In this document: positions 30,226 through 39,716 of the stretch, one piece after another
Position numbering within the stretch: position 1 is the stretch's first letter
Layout of the letters: every line of letters starts with the position of its first letter
Assembly (NCBI GenBank): GCA_019635485.1
Contig: JAHBZL010000003.1
Span: 105,087-169,086 of the forward strand
Reading direction: 5' to 3'
From: Piscinibacter sp.
Lineage (GTDB): Bacteria; Pseudomonadota; Gammaproteobacteria; Burkholderiales; Burkholderiaceae_C
DNA length: 64,000 nt
The notes under the pieces: model-generated
What the model was told of the DNA's origin: nothing
Databases searched by the model: none
What the model saw: only the letters and a program-made list of their open reading frames with translations
Program-made: the position numbers and the translations under genes

Positions 30226-32277
30226 TCAGCCTGCGGGCGAAGTGTCGGCCGCCGCGTCCGGCGCCGGTTCCTCGGCCACGTCGATGGCCAGCGTGAGCGT
30301 GCCGGCCGTCGCTTCCTCGCTCTCGGCCTCGTCGACCGGGGCATCGTCGGCTGGCGTGCCCGGGTCGTCGAGGCGGCGCAGCACGCTGGCATGCAGATCC
30401 AGCGTCAGCAGGTCCGTGCCGGTGACGCGCACGCGCACGCGCGCCCCGCGCGGCAGGCTCTCTGCGCCGAGCGCGCGGAACACCAGCGGCAGCGTCTCGG
30501 CACGCACCAGGCCGTCCTTCAGCACCGCGGCGTCGAGCTCGCCCAGGTCGTTCTGGGCCAGGTAGGTCAGGGTCCAGTAGCGTTCGATCGCGGACTGGAA
30601 GCCGTTGTACTCCGCGTAGGCCGCATCGAACGCCGAGATGATCGAGAACAGCGCCGCGTCCTTGGGCTTGAACGGCGCGGCGAGCGCCGCGGTGCGCCCA
30701 TGGCGGGCGCACGCGATGATCTGCCACTGGTTCACCAGGTCGACATAGCGGCGCAGCGGCGAGGTGGCCCAGGTGTACTGCGCGACCCCCATGCCGGCAT
30801 GCGGTGCCGGCTTGACGCCCATGCGCACCTTCACGCCGGGCAGCAGGCTGGCCTGGCTGCGGTAGATGCCCGGCACGCCGCATTCGGCGAGCCAGCCGCC
30901 CCAGGTGCTGTTGGCCAGGATCATCGCCTCGGCGACGATCAGGTCCAGCGGCGCGCCGCGCTGCCGCGTGCCGATCTGCACGGTCTCGTCGCCGCGTGGC
31001 TCGCTCACGGCGCCGTCGGCGCGTTCGAGGCGGAAGTTGTAGTCCGGGCGGTTGAAGGTCTCCGGCTTGCCGCGCACCACCTCGCGCCGCGCCTTCAGGT
31101 GCCGCGCGAGCCGGAACGAGAAGGCCAGTTCGGTGGCGAACGGGTAGTCGGCCGGCGCCGCGCCCGTCAGCGAGGCCTCGGTGATGACCGCGTCGAGCCG
31201 GTCATGCCGCAGGTTGGCGATGATCGGCACCCGCTCGAGCCGGGTCTCGCTGCTGCGTGGCTCCAGCGTCGCCTCGTCCAGCGTCACGTACAGCGAGACG
31301 GCCGGGCAGTCGCGACCTTCCGTCAGCGTGTAGGCCTGGACCACCTCGTCCGGCAGCATGGTCAGCTTCCAGCCCGGCATGTAGACGGTGGACAGGCGCT
31401 CGCGCGCCACCTTGTCCAGCGGCGACTCGGCGCCGATCGCCAGGCCGGGCGCGGCGATGTGGACGCCGAAGGTCACCGTCCCGCTGCCCAGACCCTGCAC
31501 CGACAGCGCATCGTCGATCTCGGTGGTGGCCGAGTCGTCGATCGAGAACGCTTGCACCGCGGCCAGCGGCAGCGTCTCCTTGATCGGCGGGGCTGCCAGC
31601 GCCGGGAAGCCGGTGCCCTTCGGGAAGTTGTCGAACAGGAAACGCCGCCAGTGGAACTGGTACGGCGAGTCGATCGCGCCGGCGCCCTTCAGCAGTTCCA
31701 GCGGCGGCCGGCCGGAGGACTTGGCGGCCGCGACCACGGCCTTGTACTCCGGCGCGTTCTTGTCCGGCCGGAAGAGGATCTTGTAGAGCTGCTCGCGCAC
31801 CGGCGCCGGGCACTGCCCGGCGGCCAGCTCGGCGACCCAGGCGTCGATCTGCGCGGCCACCTGCTTCTTGCGCTCGATGCCCAGCAGCGCGGCCTTGACG
31901 ATCTCCTCGGGCGCCTTCTTGAAATGGCCCCGGCCGAGGCGGCGGAAGTAATGCGGCGCCTCGAACAGCCGGAACAGCGCGGCGGCCTGCTTCTCGACGC
32001 CGGCACCGGCTTCGAAGTAGTCGCGGGCGAGATCGGCGAAGCCGAACTCCTCCTCCGGCGCGAACTCCCAGGCGAGGTCCAGGTCGATGTCGGCCGCGAG
32101 GTCGCGCGCCGAGGCGATCAGCTCGGCCGGCTGCGGCCGCTCGAACTTCAGCAGGACGTTGGCCGCCTTGACCTTGACCCGCTTGCCCGAGTCCAGCTCG
32201 ATCTGCAGCGAGCTTTCGGCCTCGGTCATCACGCGGCCGGCGTGGAACTTGCCGGCGTCCTCGAACAAAGCAAACAT
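30226..32277 (-). CDS. RNase II/RNase R-family exoribonuclease
   Basis: 683 aa. The RNB catalytic domain carries the acidic cluster [13 protein letters not shown] (metal-binding Asp residues). Later RNB elements are [21 protein letters not shown] and the RNA-binding [13 protein letters not shown]. The N-terminal roughly 230 aa is not the usual double cold-shock arrangement. A short S1-like segment near the C-terminus precedes an acidic Ala-rich tail of about 40 residues. Degrades RNA 3' to 5'. The predicted -10 (GACAAT, 32292-32287) lies 9 nt before ATG. Confidence 0.9.
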   Translation of the reverse strand: MFALFEDAGKFHAGRVMTEAESSLQIELDSGKRVKVKAANVLLKFERPQPAELIASARDLAADIDLDLAWEFAPEEEFGFADLARDYFEAGAGVEKQAAALFRLFEAPHYFRRLGRGHFKKAPEEIVKAALLGIERKKQVAAQIDAWVAELAAGQCPAPVREQLYKILFRPDKNAPEYKAVVAAAKSSGRPPLELLKGAGAIDSPYQFHWRRFLFDNFPKGTGFPALAAPPIKETLPLAAVQAFSIDDSATTEIDDALSVQGLGSGTVTFGVHIAAPGLAIGAESPLDKVARERLSTVYMPGWKLTMLPDEVVQAYTLTEGRDCPAVSLYVTLDEATLEPRSSETRLERVPIIANLRHDRLDAVITEASLTGAAPADYPFATELAFSFRLARHLKARREVVRGKPETFNRPDYNFRLERADGAVSEPRGDETVQIGTRQRGAPLDLIVAEAMILANSTWGGWLAECGVPGIYRSQASLLPGVKVRMGVKPAPHAGMGVAQYTWATSPLRRYVDLVNQWQIIACARHGRTAALAAPFKPKDAALFSIISAFDAAYAEYNGFQSAIERYWTLTYLAQNDLGELDAAVLKDGLVRAETLPLVFRALGAESLPRGARVRVRVTGTDLLTLDLHASVLRRLDDPGTPADDAPVDEAESEEATAGTLTLAIDVAEEPAPDAAADTSPAG

Positions 32278-32352
32278 AGGGGGGCGATTGTCGCAACTTT
32301 GTGGATGATGCTCGCGTATGTCCCTCGGTCCCGACTGCAAAGGAGAGCACGG

Positions 32353-32754
32353 ATGCCCGCCGACAAGATCACCGTCGAAGTCAAGGTCAAGGCCAAGAGC
32401 GATTTCGCGTCCGACGCGATCTCGATCATCGAGAAGACCGTCGGCTCCGCCATCAAGGGCTCGGGGTCGCTGACGACCGACAACGCCAAGGACAAGAAGG
32501 CCCCGCGCTGGATGATGACCAGCGAGTTCAGCGGCGCGCTGGACAAGGACGGCAAGAAGTTCGCCGGCAAGCTGTCCACCTCGCTGCTGGTGATGAACGC
32601 CACCGCCTCGGGCGCGAACCTGAGCGGCAGCGGCGCGACCGAACTGGCCCGCCCGGGCAAGCTCGGCAAGGACGACGTCACCGCGCTGGCCGAGTCGCTC
32701 GCCGAGGGCATGGCGAAGAAGGCCGTCGCCCACATGAAGACGCTCAAGGTCTGA
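32353..32754 (+). CDS. Conserved cytoplasmic protein, unknown function
   Basis: 133 aa with a good ribosome site (AAAGGAGAGCACGG before ATG). No signal peptide or TM segment. Begins MPADKITVEVKVKAKSDFAS; about a quarter of residues are Lys/Ala, the middle contains WMMTSEFSGALDKDGKKFAG with beta-strand character, and the C-terminus is a helix (LAESLAEGMAKKAVAHMKTL). I do not recognise the family. It lies alone between the divergent rnb-like gene and convergent ruvC. Confidence 0.72.
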   Translation: MPADKITVEVKVKAKSDFASDAISIIEKTVGSAIKGSGSLTTDNAKDKKAPRWMMTSEFSGALDKDGKKFAGKLSTSLLVMNATASGANLSGSGATELARPGKLGKDDVTALAESLAEGMAKKAVAHMKTLKV

Positions 32755-32770
32755 GCCGGCCGCGGCCGCG

Positions 32771-33319
32771 TCAGTAGCTGCGGCCCTTGCGGTACTGGGC
32801 GTGGGCCCGGCGGGCCAGCGTGCCGCTGCGCGAGATGGCCTCGAACGACGCGCCGGCATGGGCGTGGCAGATGGCCAGCCCCAGTGCATCGGCCGCGTCC
32901 TTGCCGGGCAGGCCCGGCAGGTCCAGCAGCCGCGCGACCATCGCCTGCACCTGCTCCTTGCGTGCCTGGCCGTGGCCCACCACGGCCTTCTTGACCTGCA
33001 GCGCCGTGTACTCCGACACGGCCAGGTCGTTCGAGACCAGCGCGGTCAATGCCGCGCCGCGTGCCTGGCCGAGCAGCAGCGTCGATTGCGGATTGACGTT
33101 GACGAACACGATCTCCAATGAAGCGCAGTCGGGCCCGTAGCGCGCCGTGACCTCGCGCACGCCGTCGTAGATGATCTTCAGCCGTGCCGGCAATTGCCCG
33201 ATGTCGACCGTGCCGGTGCTGATCGTCCCGCTCGCGACGTAGGCCAGGCGCGGCCCCTGGGCCTCGATGATGCCGAAGCCGGTGGTGCGCAGGCCGGGGT
33301 CGATGCCAAGGATCCGCAT
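32771..33319 (-). CDS. ruvC: Holliday junction resolvase RuvC
   Basis: 182 aa. N-terminal [18 protein letters not shown] with the first catalytic Asp. Further acidic residues lie in SLEIVFVN and the [13 protein letters not shown] region. It cleaves Holliday junctions with RuvAB, which are encoded elsewhere. The last gene of the dusB-fis-purH-plsC-cdsA-ruvC run, but with its own predicted leaderless promoter. Confidence 0.97.
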   Translation of the reverse strand: MRILGIDPGLRTTGFGIIEAQGPRLAYVASGTISTGTVDIGQLPARLKIIYDGVREVTARYGPDCASLEIVFVNVNPQSTLLLGQARGAALTALVSNDLAVSEYTALQVKKAVVGHGQARKEQVQAMVARLLDLPGLPGKDAADALGLAICHAHAGASFEAISRSGTLARRAHAQYRKGRSY

Positions 33320-33325
33320 GCCGAC

Positions 33326-33331
33326 AGTCTA
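33326..33331 (-). promoter_or_regulatory. Putative leaderless ruvC promoter (-10 TAGACT)
   Basis: Minus strand TAGACT, exactly 6 nt (GTCGGC), ATG at 33319. It lies just 8-13 bp upstream of the ruvC coding region and inside the short gap after the cdsA-like gene. No ribosome site is visible before the ATG. Confidence 0.45.
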
Positions 33332-33338
33332 GGTCCGG

Positions 33339-34307
33339 CTAGAAACCGAAGTACCAGCGCACCGAGTGGAAGAACACCGGCGCCGCGAAGCACAGCGGGG
33401 CCACCCGGTCGAGCAGGCCGACCGCGCCGGTCACCGAGGCGCGCCCGCTCCAGCTGCGCACGCCGGCGTCCTTCTTCAGTGCCTTCATCACGAACTCGCC
33501 GAAGGTGCCGCTGCCACCGGCCAGGAAACCCATCACCAGGGCCGGGATCGGCTTGAACGGCGTGGCCCAGTAGAGCAGGGCGCCGACCAGCGCCGCAGCC
33601 AGCGCGCCGGTCCACCACGCGCGCCAGCTGAACGAGCGGCTGATCGCGCGCGCCACCGGCCGGCGCCGCAGCCAGCGGCTGGCCAGTTCCTGGGCGATCT
33701 GCGCCGCCGCGACCACCAGCACGACGTACAGCACCAGGAACGCGCCGCGCCCGGCATAGCGCGGCAGGTCCAGCAGCAGCAGCGCCGGCGCATGGCTCAT
33801 GCCGTAGACGCAGACCATGATGCCCCACTGGATCTTCGCGGTGCGCTCGAGGAAGCGGCTCGGGTCGTTGCCGAACGCACTGACCACCGGGATCGCGAGG
33901 AACACGTAGACCGGGACGAACACCGTGAACAGGTCGAAGTGTTCGGTCGCGACGATGCCGTACTGCAGCGGCAGCACGATGAAGAAGGCCAGCAGCAGGC
34001 TGCGATGGTCGCCGCGCGTGGTGTGCGTGAGGGTCAGGAACTCGCGCAGCGCGACGAACGAGAGCACGCCGAACAGCAGCGTGGAGACCAGCGCGCCGGC
34101 GATCCAGGCGATCCAGAACAGCACCGTGCCGAGCCAGACTGCGCGCAGGTCCCGCGCGAAGCGGTCGAAGCGATCCGACTCCTCCGCGCTGCGTTCGCGC
34201 ACCGCGCGGCTGACCGCGACGACGGTGACGATCATCAGCAGCCCGAACAGCGCGACGAACAGCAGCCCGATCTGCTCCGAGATGGTCAATGCGCGCAGAT
34301 GGCCCAT
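33339..34307 (-). CDS. CdsA-like phosphatidate cytidylyltransferase
   Basis: 322 aa integral membrane protein with about eight TM segments. The CTP-transferase signature region occurs at the C-terminal side (GFLAGGSGTFGEFVMKALKKDAG then the GRASVTGAVGLLDR motif, the family's S-x(3)-K-R-x(4)-K-D-x(5)-G-H-G-G-x(2)-D-R in degenerate form). It resembles the E. coli YnbB branch rather than canonical CdsA. Immediately downstream of a plsC acyltransferase (10 bp gap), suggesting a small phospholipid module. Confidence 0.82.
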   Translation of the reverse strand: MGHLRALTISEQIGLLFVALFGLLMIVTVVAVSRAVRERSAEESDRFDRFARDLRAVWLGTVLFWIAWIAGALVSTLLFGVLSFVALREFLTLTHTTRGDHRSLLLAFFIVLPLQYGIVATEHFDLFTVFVPVYVFLAIPVVSAFGNDPSRFLERTAKIQWGIMVCVYGMSHAPALLLLDLPRYAGRGAFLVLYVVLVVAAAQIAQELASRWLRRRPVARAISRSFSWRAWWTGALAAALVGALLYWATPFKPIPALVMGFLAGGSGTFGEFVMKALKKDAGVRSWSGRASVTGAVGLLDRVAPLCFAAPVFFHSVRWYFGF

Positions 34308-34317
34308 CGTGTCCGCC

Positions 34318-34935
34318 TCAGGTCGCTTCGCGCAACGCGACGACGGCCTGGCGCGCGCGGTCGAGGAAAACCCGCTTGTCCTCGCCGGGCTGCAACGCCA
34401 CCGGTGCGCCGAAGGTCACCGAGCACAGCAGCGGCACCGGCACCACTTCGCCCTTGGGCATCACGCGCTGCACGTTGTCGATCCAGGCCGGGATCAGTGT
34501 CACGCCGGGAAACGCCTCGGCCAGGTGGTAGAGCCCGGCCTTGAACGGCGCCGGCTCGGCGGCATGGCCGCGCGTGCCCTCGGGGAAGATCACCAGCGAG
34601 TCGCCGTTGCGCAGCGCCTCCATCAGCGGCTCGAGCGGGTCCTCGTCGTCGACCCGCTGGCGCGACACGTAGACCGCGTTGAAGACCTCCTTCGTCAGCC
34701 AGGCCTTGAACGGCGAACCGGTCCAGTAGTCGCGCGCGGCGATCGGCCGCGTCACGGCGCGCAGTTCGCGCGGCAGCGCGGCCCAGATCAGCACCCAGTC
34801 GAAGTGGCTCTGGTGGTTCGCGAAATAGATGCGCTGCTCGGCCTTCGGCGGACTGCCGCGCCAGTGGCCCTGCGCGCCGGTGATCAGGCGCGCGAGGAAG
34901 GCGAGGAAGAGGCCGGCAAGATCAGCCAGCTTCAT
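34318..34935 (-). CDS. 1-acyl-sn-glycerol-3-phosphate acyltransferase (PlsC-like)
   Basis: 205 aa. HX4D catalytic motif NHQSHFDW and the phosphate-binding FPEGTRG motif are intact. Short hydrophobic N-terminus (LAGLFLAFLARLITG). Acylates lysophosphatidate or a related lipid acceptor. Lies 27 bp after purH and 10 bp before the cdsA-like gene, within the dusB-fis-purH operon. Confidence 0.9.
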   Translation of the reverse strand: MKLADLAGLFLAFLARLITGAQGHWRGSPPKAEQRIYFANHQSHFDWVLIWAALPRELRAVTRPIAARDYWTGSPFKAWLTKEVFNAVYVSRQRVDDEDPLEPLMEALRNGDSLVIFPEGTRGHAAEPAPFKAGLYHLAEAFPGVTLIPAWIDNVQRVMPKGEVVPVPLLCSVTFGAPVALQPGEDKRVFLDRARQAVVALREAT

Positions 34936-34962
34936 CGCGAGGAAGCGCGCGAGGGGCTCAAC

Positions 34963-36534
34963 TCAATGCCGGAAGTGCCGCACGCCGGTCAGCACCATCG
35001 CGATGCCGCGCTCGTCGGCGGCCGCGATCACCTCGTCGTCGCGCATCGAGCCGCCCGGATGGATGACGCAGCCCGCGCCGGCGTCGACGACCACGTCCAG
35101 TCCGTCGCGGAACGGGAAGAAGGCATCGCTTGCGACCGCGGACCCGGCCAGCGACAGGCCGGCGTTGGCCGCCTTGATCGCCGCGATGCGCGCCGAGTCG
35201 ACCCGGCTCATCTGCCCGGCCCCGACGCCGAGCGTCATGCCGGCGCCGCAGAACACGATCGCGTTGCTCTTGACGTACTTTGCGACCGTCCAGGCGAACA
35301 GCAGGTCGTCGAGCTGCGCGGCCGTCGGCTGCTTCTTCGTCACGACCTTCAGCTCGCCGAGACTCACCTGCCGGTTGTCGGCATCCTGGATCAGCAGGCC
35401 GGAGCCGACGCGCTTCACGTCCTGCGCGTTGCGCCCTTGCAGCCAGGCCGTGTCGCCGCCCGGCGGCAAGGCGATTTCGAGCAGGCGGGTGTTCGCCTTC
35501 GCGGCGAACACCGCCCGCGCCTCGGCCGTGAAGCCCGGCGCGATGAGCACCTCGACGAACTGCTTGGCGACCAGCGCCGCCGCGCTCGCATCGAGCTCGC
35601 GGTTGAAGGCGATGATGCCGCCGAACGCGGAGGTCGGGTCGGTCTTGAAGGCCTTCGAGTAGGCCTCGGCCGGACTCCCGCCGAGCGCGACGCCGCAGGG
35701 GTTGGCATGCTTGACGATCACGCAGGCGGTCTGCGGGAACGACTTCACGCATTCCCAGGCGGCATCGGCGTCGGCGATGTTGTTGTACGAGAGTTCCTTG
35801 CCCTGCAACTGCTGCGCGGTGGCCAGCGAGCCCGGGGCCGGGTGGAGGTCGCGGTAGAACGCCGCGCGCTGCTGCGGGTTCTCGCCGTAGCGCAGGTCCT
35901 GCAGCTTGACGAAGCGGCCGTTCGCCTGCGCCGGGAAGGCGCTGCGCGAGCCGTCGGGCTGCAGCGCGGACAGGTAGTCGCTGATCGCCGCGTCGTAGTT
36001 CGAGATGCGGTTGAACGCGGCCACCGACAGGGCGAACTTCGTCGCCTCGCTGACACCGCCGGCGCGCAACTCGGCGAGCACGCCGGGGTACTGCGTGGCA
36101 TCGGTCAACACCGCGACGTCCTTCCAGTTCTTCGCCGCGGAGCGCACCATCGCCGGGCCGCCGATGTCGATGTTCTCGATCGCGTCCTCGAGCGTGCAGC
36201 CGGGCTTCGCGACGGTCGCCTCGAACGGGTACAGGTTGACGACCAGCACGTCGATCGTCGCGATGCCGTGCTGCTGCAGCGCGGCCATGTGGGCCGGCAC
36301 GTCGCGGCGCGCCAGCAGGCCACCGTGGATCGTCGGGTGCAGCGTCTTGACGCGGCCGTCGAGCATCTCCGGGAAGCCGGTGTGCGCCGCCACCTCGGTG
36401 ACGGGCAGGCCGTCCTCGGCCAGCAGCCGCGCGGTGCCGCCGGTGGACAGCAGCGTCACGCCCAGCGCGTGCAGGCCGCGCGCGAACTCGAGCACGCCGG
36501 TCTTGTCGGAAACGGAGATCAGCGCGGTGGTCAT
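34963..36534 (-). CDS. purH: Bifunctional AICAR transformylase / IMP cyclohydrolase
   Basis: 523 aa. The N-terminal MGS-like IMP cyclohydrolase domain ([20 protein letters not shown]) is followed by the AICARFT domain with the [11 protein letters not shown] motif (catalytic Lys-His). It performs the last two steps of de novo IMP synthesis. Its ATG overlaps the fis stop (ATGA), an arrangement conserved across betaproteobacteria. Confidence 0.97.
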   Translation of the reverse strand: MTTALISVSDKTGVLEFARGLHALGVTLLSTGGTARLLAEDGLPVTEVAAHTGFPEMLDGRVKTLHPTIHGGLLARRDVPAHMAALQQHGIATIDVLVVNLYPFEATVAKPGCTLEDAIENIDIGGPAMVRSAAKNWKDVAVLTDATQYPGVLAELRAGGVSEATKFALSVAAFNRISNYDAAISDYLSALQPDGSRSAFPAQANGRFVKLQDLRYGENPQQRAAFYRDLHPAPGSLATAQQLQGKELSYNNIADADAAWECVKSFPQTACVIVKHANPCGVALGGSPAEAYSKAFKTDPTSAFGGIIAFNRELDASAAALVAKQFVEVLIAPGFTAEARAVFAAKANTRLLEIALPPGGDTAWLQGRNAQDVKRVGSGLLIQDADNRQVSLGELKVVTKKQPTAAQLDDLLFAWTVAKYVKSNAIVFCGAGMTLGVGAGQMSRVDSARIAAIKAANAGLSLAGSAVASDAFFPFRDGLDVVVDAGAGCVIHPGGSMRDDEVIAAADERGIAMVLTGVRHFRH

Positions 36535-36767
36535 TTGATGAGCTTGTGATCGAGCAGCTTGCGCCGCAGCGTGTTGCGGTTGATGCCGAGCCAGTCGGCG
36601 GCGCGGCTCTGGTTGCCTTCGGCGTGTTTCATCACCACCTCGAGCAGCGGCTTCTCGGTGACGCGCAGGATCATGTCGTACATCGCGGTCGGTTCGACGC
36701 CGCGCAGATCCTTGAAGTAGCTCTCCAGGTTCTCCCGGATGCACTCCTCGATGTGTTTCTTGCTCAT
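36531..36767 (-). CDS. fis: Fis-family nucleoid/regulatory protein
   Basis: 78 aa, shorter than the 98 aa of E. coli Fis. Helical dimerisation part ([12 protein letters not shown]) and C-terminal HTH ([21 protein letters not shown]). Its start overlaps dusB by ATGA, reproducing the classic dusB-fis operon. It lacks the N-terminal beta-hairpin needed for Hin activation in enteric Fis. Confidence 0.93.
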   Translation of the reverse strand: MSKKHIEECIRENLESYFKDLRGVEPTAMYDMILRVTEKPLLEVVMKHAEGNQSRAADWLGINRNTLRRKLLDHKLIK

Positions 36768-37825
36768 GCGATCTCTGGTGCGATCTGTTCGAGGGTGTCG
36801 TCGTTGGCCGCACGGCTGGTGGCCGGCAGCCGGGGGTGATCGACGGCGAGCCGGTCGAACCAGTCGCTCACCGCACGGACCTGTTCCTCGCAGGTCTCGA
36901 TCAGGTTCATGCGGGCGCGGAACGCCTCGCCGCCGGGCAGCGCGCGCACCGCCCAGCCGATGTGCTTGCGCGCGCTGCGCACGCCGGTGCCGGCGTCGTC
37001 CCAGCCGTACAGGCCGTAGTGGTCGAGCAGGTGCTCGACCAGCCAGGCCTTGGCCTGCAGCGTGGCCGGCGGCGCGCGGTGCTCGCCGGTGGCGAGGTAG
37101 TGCGCGATGTCGCCGAAGATCCACGGCCGGCCCTGCGCGGCGCGGCCGATCATGATCGCGTCGGCGCCAGTGGCTTCCAGCACGGCACGCGCCTTTTCGG
37201 GCGAGTCGATGTCGCCGTTGGCCACGACCGGGATGGCGACCGCCGCCTTCACCGCGGCGATGGTGTCGTACTCGGCCCGCCCCTTGTAGCCCTGTTCACG
37301 CGTGCGGCCGTGCACGGTCACCATCGCGATGCCGGCGCGCTCGGCGATGCGTGCCAGATGCACGGCGTTGCGCTCGCTGTCGCACCAGCCGGTGCGCATC
37401 TTCAGCGTGACCGGCACGCGGCGCGGTGCACAGGCCGCGACCACCGCCTCGATGATCTGCGTGGCCAGCGGTTCGTCCTGCATCAGCGCCGAGCCGGCCC
37501 ACTTGTTGCACACCTTCTTGGCCGGGCAGCCCATGTTGATGTCGATGATCTGCGCGCCGCGGTCGATGTTGTAGGCCGCGGCCTCGGCCATCATCGGCGC
37601 ATCGGTGCCGGCGATCTGCACCGCGATCGGATCGACCTCGCCGTCGTGGTCGGCGCGGCGGCTGGTCTTCAGGCTGTGCCACAGGTCCTTGCGCGAGGTG
37701 ACCATCTCGCTGACCGCGTAGCCCGCGCCGAGGCGCTTGCACAGCTGCCGGAACGGGCGGTCGGTGACGCCGGCCATCGGGGCGGCGAACAGCCGGTTCG
37801 CCAGCGTGATGTGGCCGATGCGCAT
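36764..37825 (-). CDS. dusB: tRNA-dihydrouridine synthase B
   Basis: 353 aa TIM-barrel flavoenzyme that reduces tRNA uridines. FMN/catalytic motif [18 protein letters not shown] with the proton-donor Cys. It starts [20 protein letters not shown]. First gene of the operon, with TATACT as -10 about 45 nt upstream. Confidence 0.95.
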   Translation of the reverse strand: MRIGHITLANRLFAAPMAGVTDRPFRQLCKRLGAGYAVSEMVTSRKDLWHSLKTSRRADHDGEVDPIAVQIAGTDAPMMAEAAAYNIDRGAQIIDINMGCPAKKVCNKWAGSALMQDEPLATQIIEAVVAACAPRRVPVTLKMRTGWCDSERNAVHLARIAERAGIAMVTVHGRTREQGYKGRAEYDTIAAVKAAVAIPVVANGDIDSPEKARAVLEATGADAIMIGRAAQGRPWIFGDIAHYLATGEHRAPPATLQAKAWLVEHLLDHYGLYGWDDAGTGVRSARKHIGWAVRALPGGEAFRARMNLIETCEEQVRAVSDWFDRLAVDHPRLPATSRAANDDTLEQIAPEIA

Positions 37826-37868
37826 GGGCGGGGAAGAGGGGCTGGGGGCTGCTGAAAAGCGAGGCAGG

Positions 37869-37874
37869 AGTATA
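37869..37874 (-). promoter_or_regulatory. -10 box (TATACT) of the dusB-fis-purH operon
   Basis: TATACT on the minus strand, predicted leader about 36 nt before the dusB ATG at 37825. No good -35 at 16-18 bp. Confidence 0.4.
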
Positions 37875-37923
37875 GCGGCGCCACCTCGGTGGAGCCGGTG
37901 TGCGGTGCATCAAACCCGCTGTC

Positions 37924-37929
37924 GATAAT
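37924..37929 (+). promoter_or_regulatory. -10 box (GATAAT) of yqaA
   Basis: GATAAT followed by 8 nt and ATG (37938): predicted leader of 1-2 nt, a near-leaderless design. Confidence 0.35.
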
Positions 37930-37937
37930 CGCGCGCC

Positions 37938-38402
37938 ATGGACGCTTGGTTGCACACGGTGCTGGCGTGGCTGGCCTTGCCGGAACACGGCCTGTCGACC
38001 GTCTTCGTCGTGGCCTTCGTCTCGGCCACGTTGCTGCCCCTGGGTTCCGAGCCGGCGGTCTTCGGTCTCGTCAAGCTCAACCCCGAGCTGTTCTGGCCCG
38101 CCATCCTCGTGGCGACGGTCGGCAACACGCTCGGGGGCGCCGTCACGTGGTGGATGGGTTACGGCGCCGAGAAGGCGTACGAGCGCATCAAGCATCGGCC
38201 ATCGGAAGCGCGCGCGCTGGCCTGGCTCCGGCGCTTCGGCGCGCCGGCCTGCCTGCTGGCGTGGCTGCCCGTGGTCGGCGACCCGCTGTGCGCGGTCGCG
38301 GGCTGGATGCGCCTGCCGTTCTGGCCCTGCGTCTTCTACATGGCGATCGGCAAGTTCGCGCGCTACCTGACGATGACGGCCGCGCTGCTGTGGGTCTTCT
38401 GA
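37938..38402 (+). CDS. yqaA: YqaA family membrane protein (DedA/SNARE-associated superfamily)
   Basis: 154 aa with four to five hydrophobic segments. DedA-type features: the re-entrant-like GSEPAVFGLVKLNPELFWP and the signature GAPACLLAWLPVVGDPLCAVAGWMR segment with internal Pro/Gly. Likely a small inner-membrane transporter or lipid-handling protein. Divergent from dusB. Confidence 0.85.
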   Translation: MDAWLHTVLAWLALPEHGLSTVFVVAFVSATLLPLGSEPAVFGLVKLNPELFWPAILVATVGNTLGGAVTWWMGYGAEKAYERIKHRPSEARALAWLRRFGAPACLLAWLPVVGDPLCAVAGWMRLPFWPCVFYMAIGKFARYLTMTAALLWVF

Positions 38403-38427
38403 CCCGCACCGCCCGGCACCTCGACCC

Positions 38428-39657
38428 TCAGCGCGCGGCGAGCGCCTGCTCGAGGTCGTCGAGCACCTCGTCGAGCCGCTTGACCGCATGCGCGGCGGTC
38501 CCGCGCCGCGCGGCGCCGCGCTCCGGCCGGCGCAGCAGGCGGCGCTGGCGGTCGTCGAGCACGTCGTCGTCGAACTGCAAGCCGTGGCGCGCGAGGCGGG
38601 TTGCGAACATGCCGCGCTGCGAGCGCAGCTGCTCGCGCGTGCGCTGGTAGGCGTGTTCGGCGAGCCAGCGCCGCTGCGAATAGCCGAAGGTGTTGGCGAG
38701 GAACATCTCCGGGTCGCGCTGATCGGGCTCGAACAGCAGGATGTCGGTGTCGGGGTGGCTGTGCTCGTAGCCTTTCATGCCGAGCTCCAGGCGCGAGTGG
38801 ATCAGCGTGCGGAAGGTCTGCGACAGCACCAGGGGCAGCCCGCCGTCGACCAGCCGCGGGATCTGCACCTCGCCGCTGGACAGCACGCGGTGGCGCGGCG
38901 GCCGCGTCGCGTCGAACGGCACCAGCGGGTTCAGGCACACCAGCAGGTCGAGTCCCTCGTCGAGCAGCACGGAGGCATGCAATGTCTTCTTCAGCGCGCC
39001 GTCGACGAAGGTGCGGCCGTCGATCTCCACCGGCGGAAACAGCCCCGGCAGCGCCGAACTGGCCTGCACCGCGAGCGAGATCGGCACGTGGTCCCAACCA
39101 GGTTGGCCGAACGGCACGCTCTCGCCGCTGTCCAGGTCGGTGGCCACCAGCACCAGCTTGCGGCGCAGCGCGCGAAAGTCGTTGCTGCGCCCGGCGCGTG
39201 CGAACTGGCGCCGCAGCTGCGTGTCGACACGCCGGTTCGAGAACAGCCCGGTGGGCAGCGCGCGACCGAGGTGCTCCAGCAGCATCGTCATGGACCGGCG
39301 CTTCAGCGCGCCGACCCACAGCGCCTCGCCGGCCACACGCGGCAGCGAGGCCAGCCGGCGTCCGAACTCTCCCCAGGCAGGGCGGATCAGCACCGAGGGC
39401 TCGAAGATGTCGTGGGCGGCGCCCTCGTTTTCGATGAACGACGCGCAGAGTTCGCGCGGGCTCATGCCGTTCGCCAGGCCGGCTGCCAGGAAGCCGCCGG
39501 CGGAGACGCCGACGTAGGCATGGCAGTCGTGCAGTGCCAGCCCGGGAACCGCCTCGTCGAGCGCGCACAGCGCGCCGATTTCGTAGACCGCGCCCAGCGG
39601 GCCGCCACCGGCCAGCGCGAGGCCGATGCGGGGGCGACGTGGCCGGGTCGGAACCAT
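38428..39657 (-). CDS. Patatin-like phospholipase
   Basis: 409 aa. N-terminal oxyanion motif GGGPLGAVYEIGAL, nucleophile Ser in GVSAGGFLA, and the catalytic Asp in DGALKKT, giving a Ser-Asp dyad. The C-terminal 100 aa is Arg-rich and probably disordered (RRLLRRPERGAARRGTAA). No signal peptide, so cytoplasmic or membrane-associated lipase/acyl hydrolase. Close to the phasin and acyl-CoA reductase genes, so a role in lipid or PHA turnover is an inference. The -10 TAGACT lies 5 nt before ATG. Confidence 0.88.
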   Translation of the reverse strand: MVPTRPRRPRIGLALAGGGPLGAVYEIGALCALDEAVPGLALHDCHAYVGVSAGGFLAAGLANGMSPRELCASFIENEGAAHDIFEPSVLIRPAWGEFGRRLASLPRVAGEALWVGALKRRSMTMLLEHLGRALPTGLFSNRRVDTQLRRQFARAGRSNDFRALRRKLVLVATDLDSGESVPFGQPGWDHVPISLAVQASSALPGLFPPVEIDGRTFVDGALKKTLHASVLLDEGLDLLVCLNPLVPFDATRPPRHRVLSSGEVQIPRLVDGGLPLVLSQTFRTLIHSRLELGMKGYEHSHPDTDILLFEPDQRDPEMFLANTFGYSQRRWLAEHAYQRTREQLRSQRGMFATRLARHGLQFDDDVLDDRQRRLLRRPERGAARRGTAAHAVKRLDEVLDDLEQALAAR

Positions 39658-39662
39658 GCTTC

Positions 39663-39709
39663 AGTCTAGGTGGCGGGGGGCTGCGCGTTTCGGGGCGTGC
39701 GTCTAGACT
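39663..39709. promoter_or_regulatory. Mirror-image divergent -10 boxes TAGACT between patatin and exported-protein genes
   Basis: Perfect 7-bp inverted repeat AGTCTAG (39663-39669) / CTAGACT (39703-39709). Read outward, each arm gives TAGACT at 5 nt (patatin, minus) or 7 nt (exported protein, plus) from its ATG. Both messages would be essentially leaderless. Confidence 0.45.
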
Positions 39710-39716
39710 GCGCAGC

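Noticed and set aside
30151-32754. 867-aa plus-strand ORF
   Set aside because: Antisense to the RNase II gene for most of its length; only its last 134 codons, from ATG 32353, are a credible gene.
33925-36549. 874-aa plus-strand ORF
   Set aside because: Antisense to purH, plsC and cdsA-like genes, low-complexity, no motifs.
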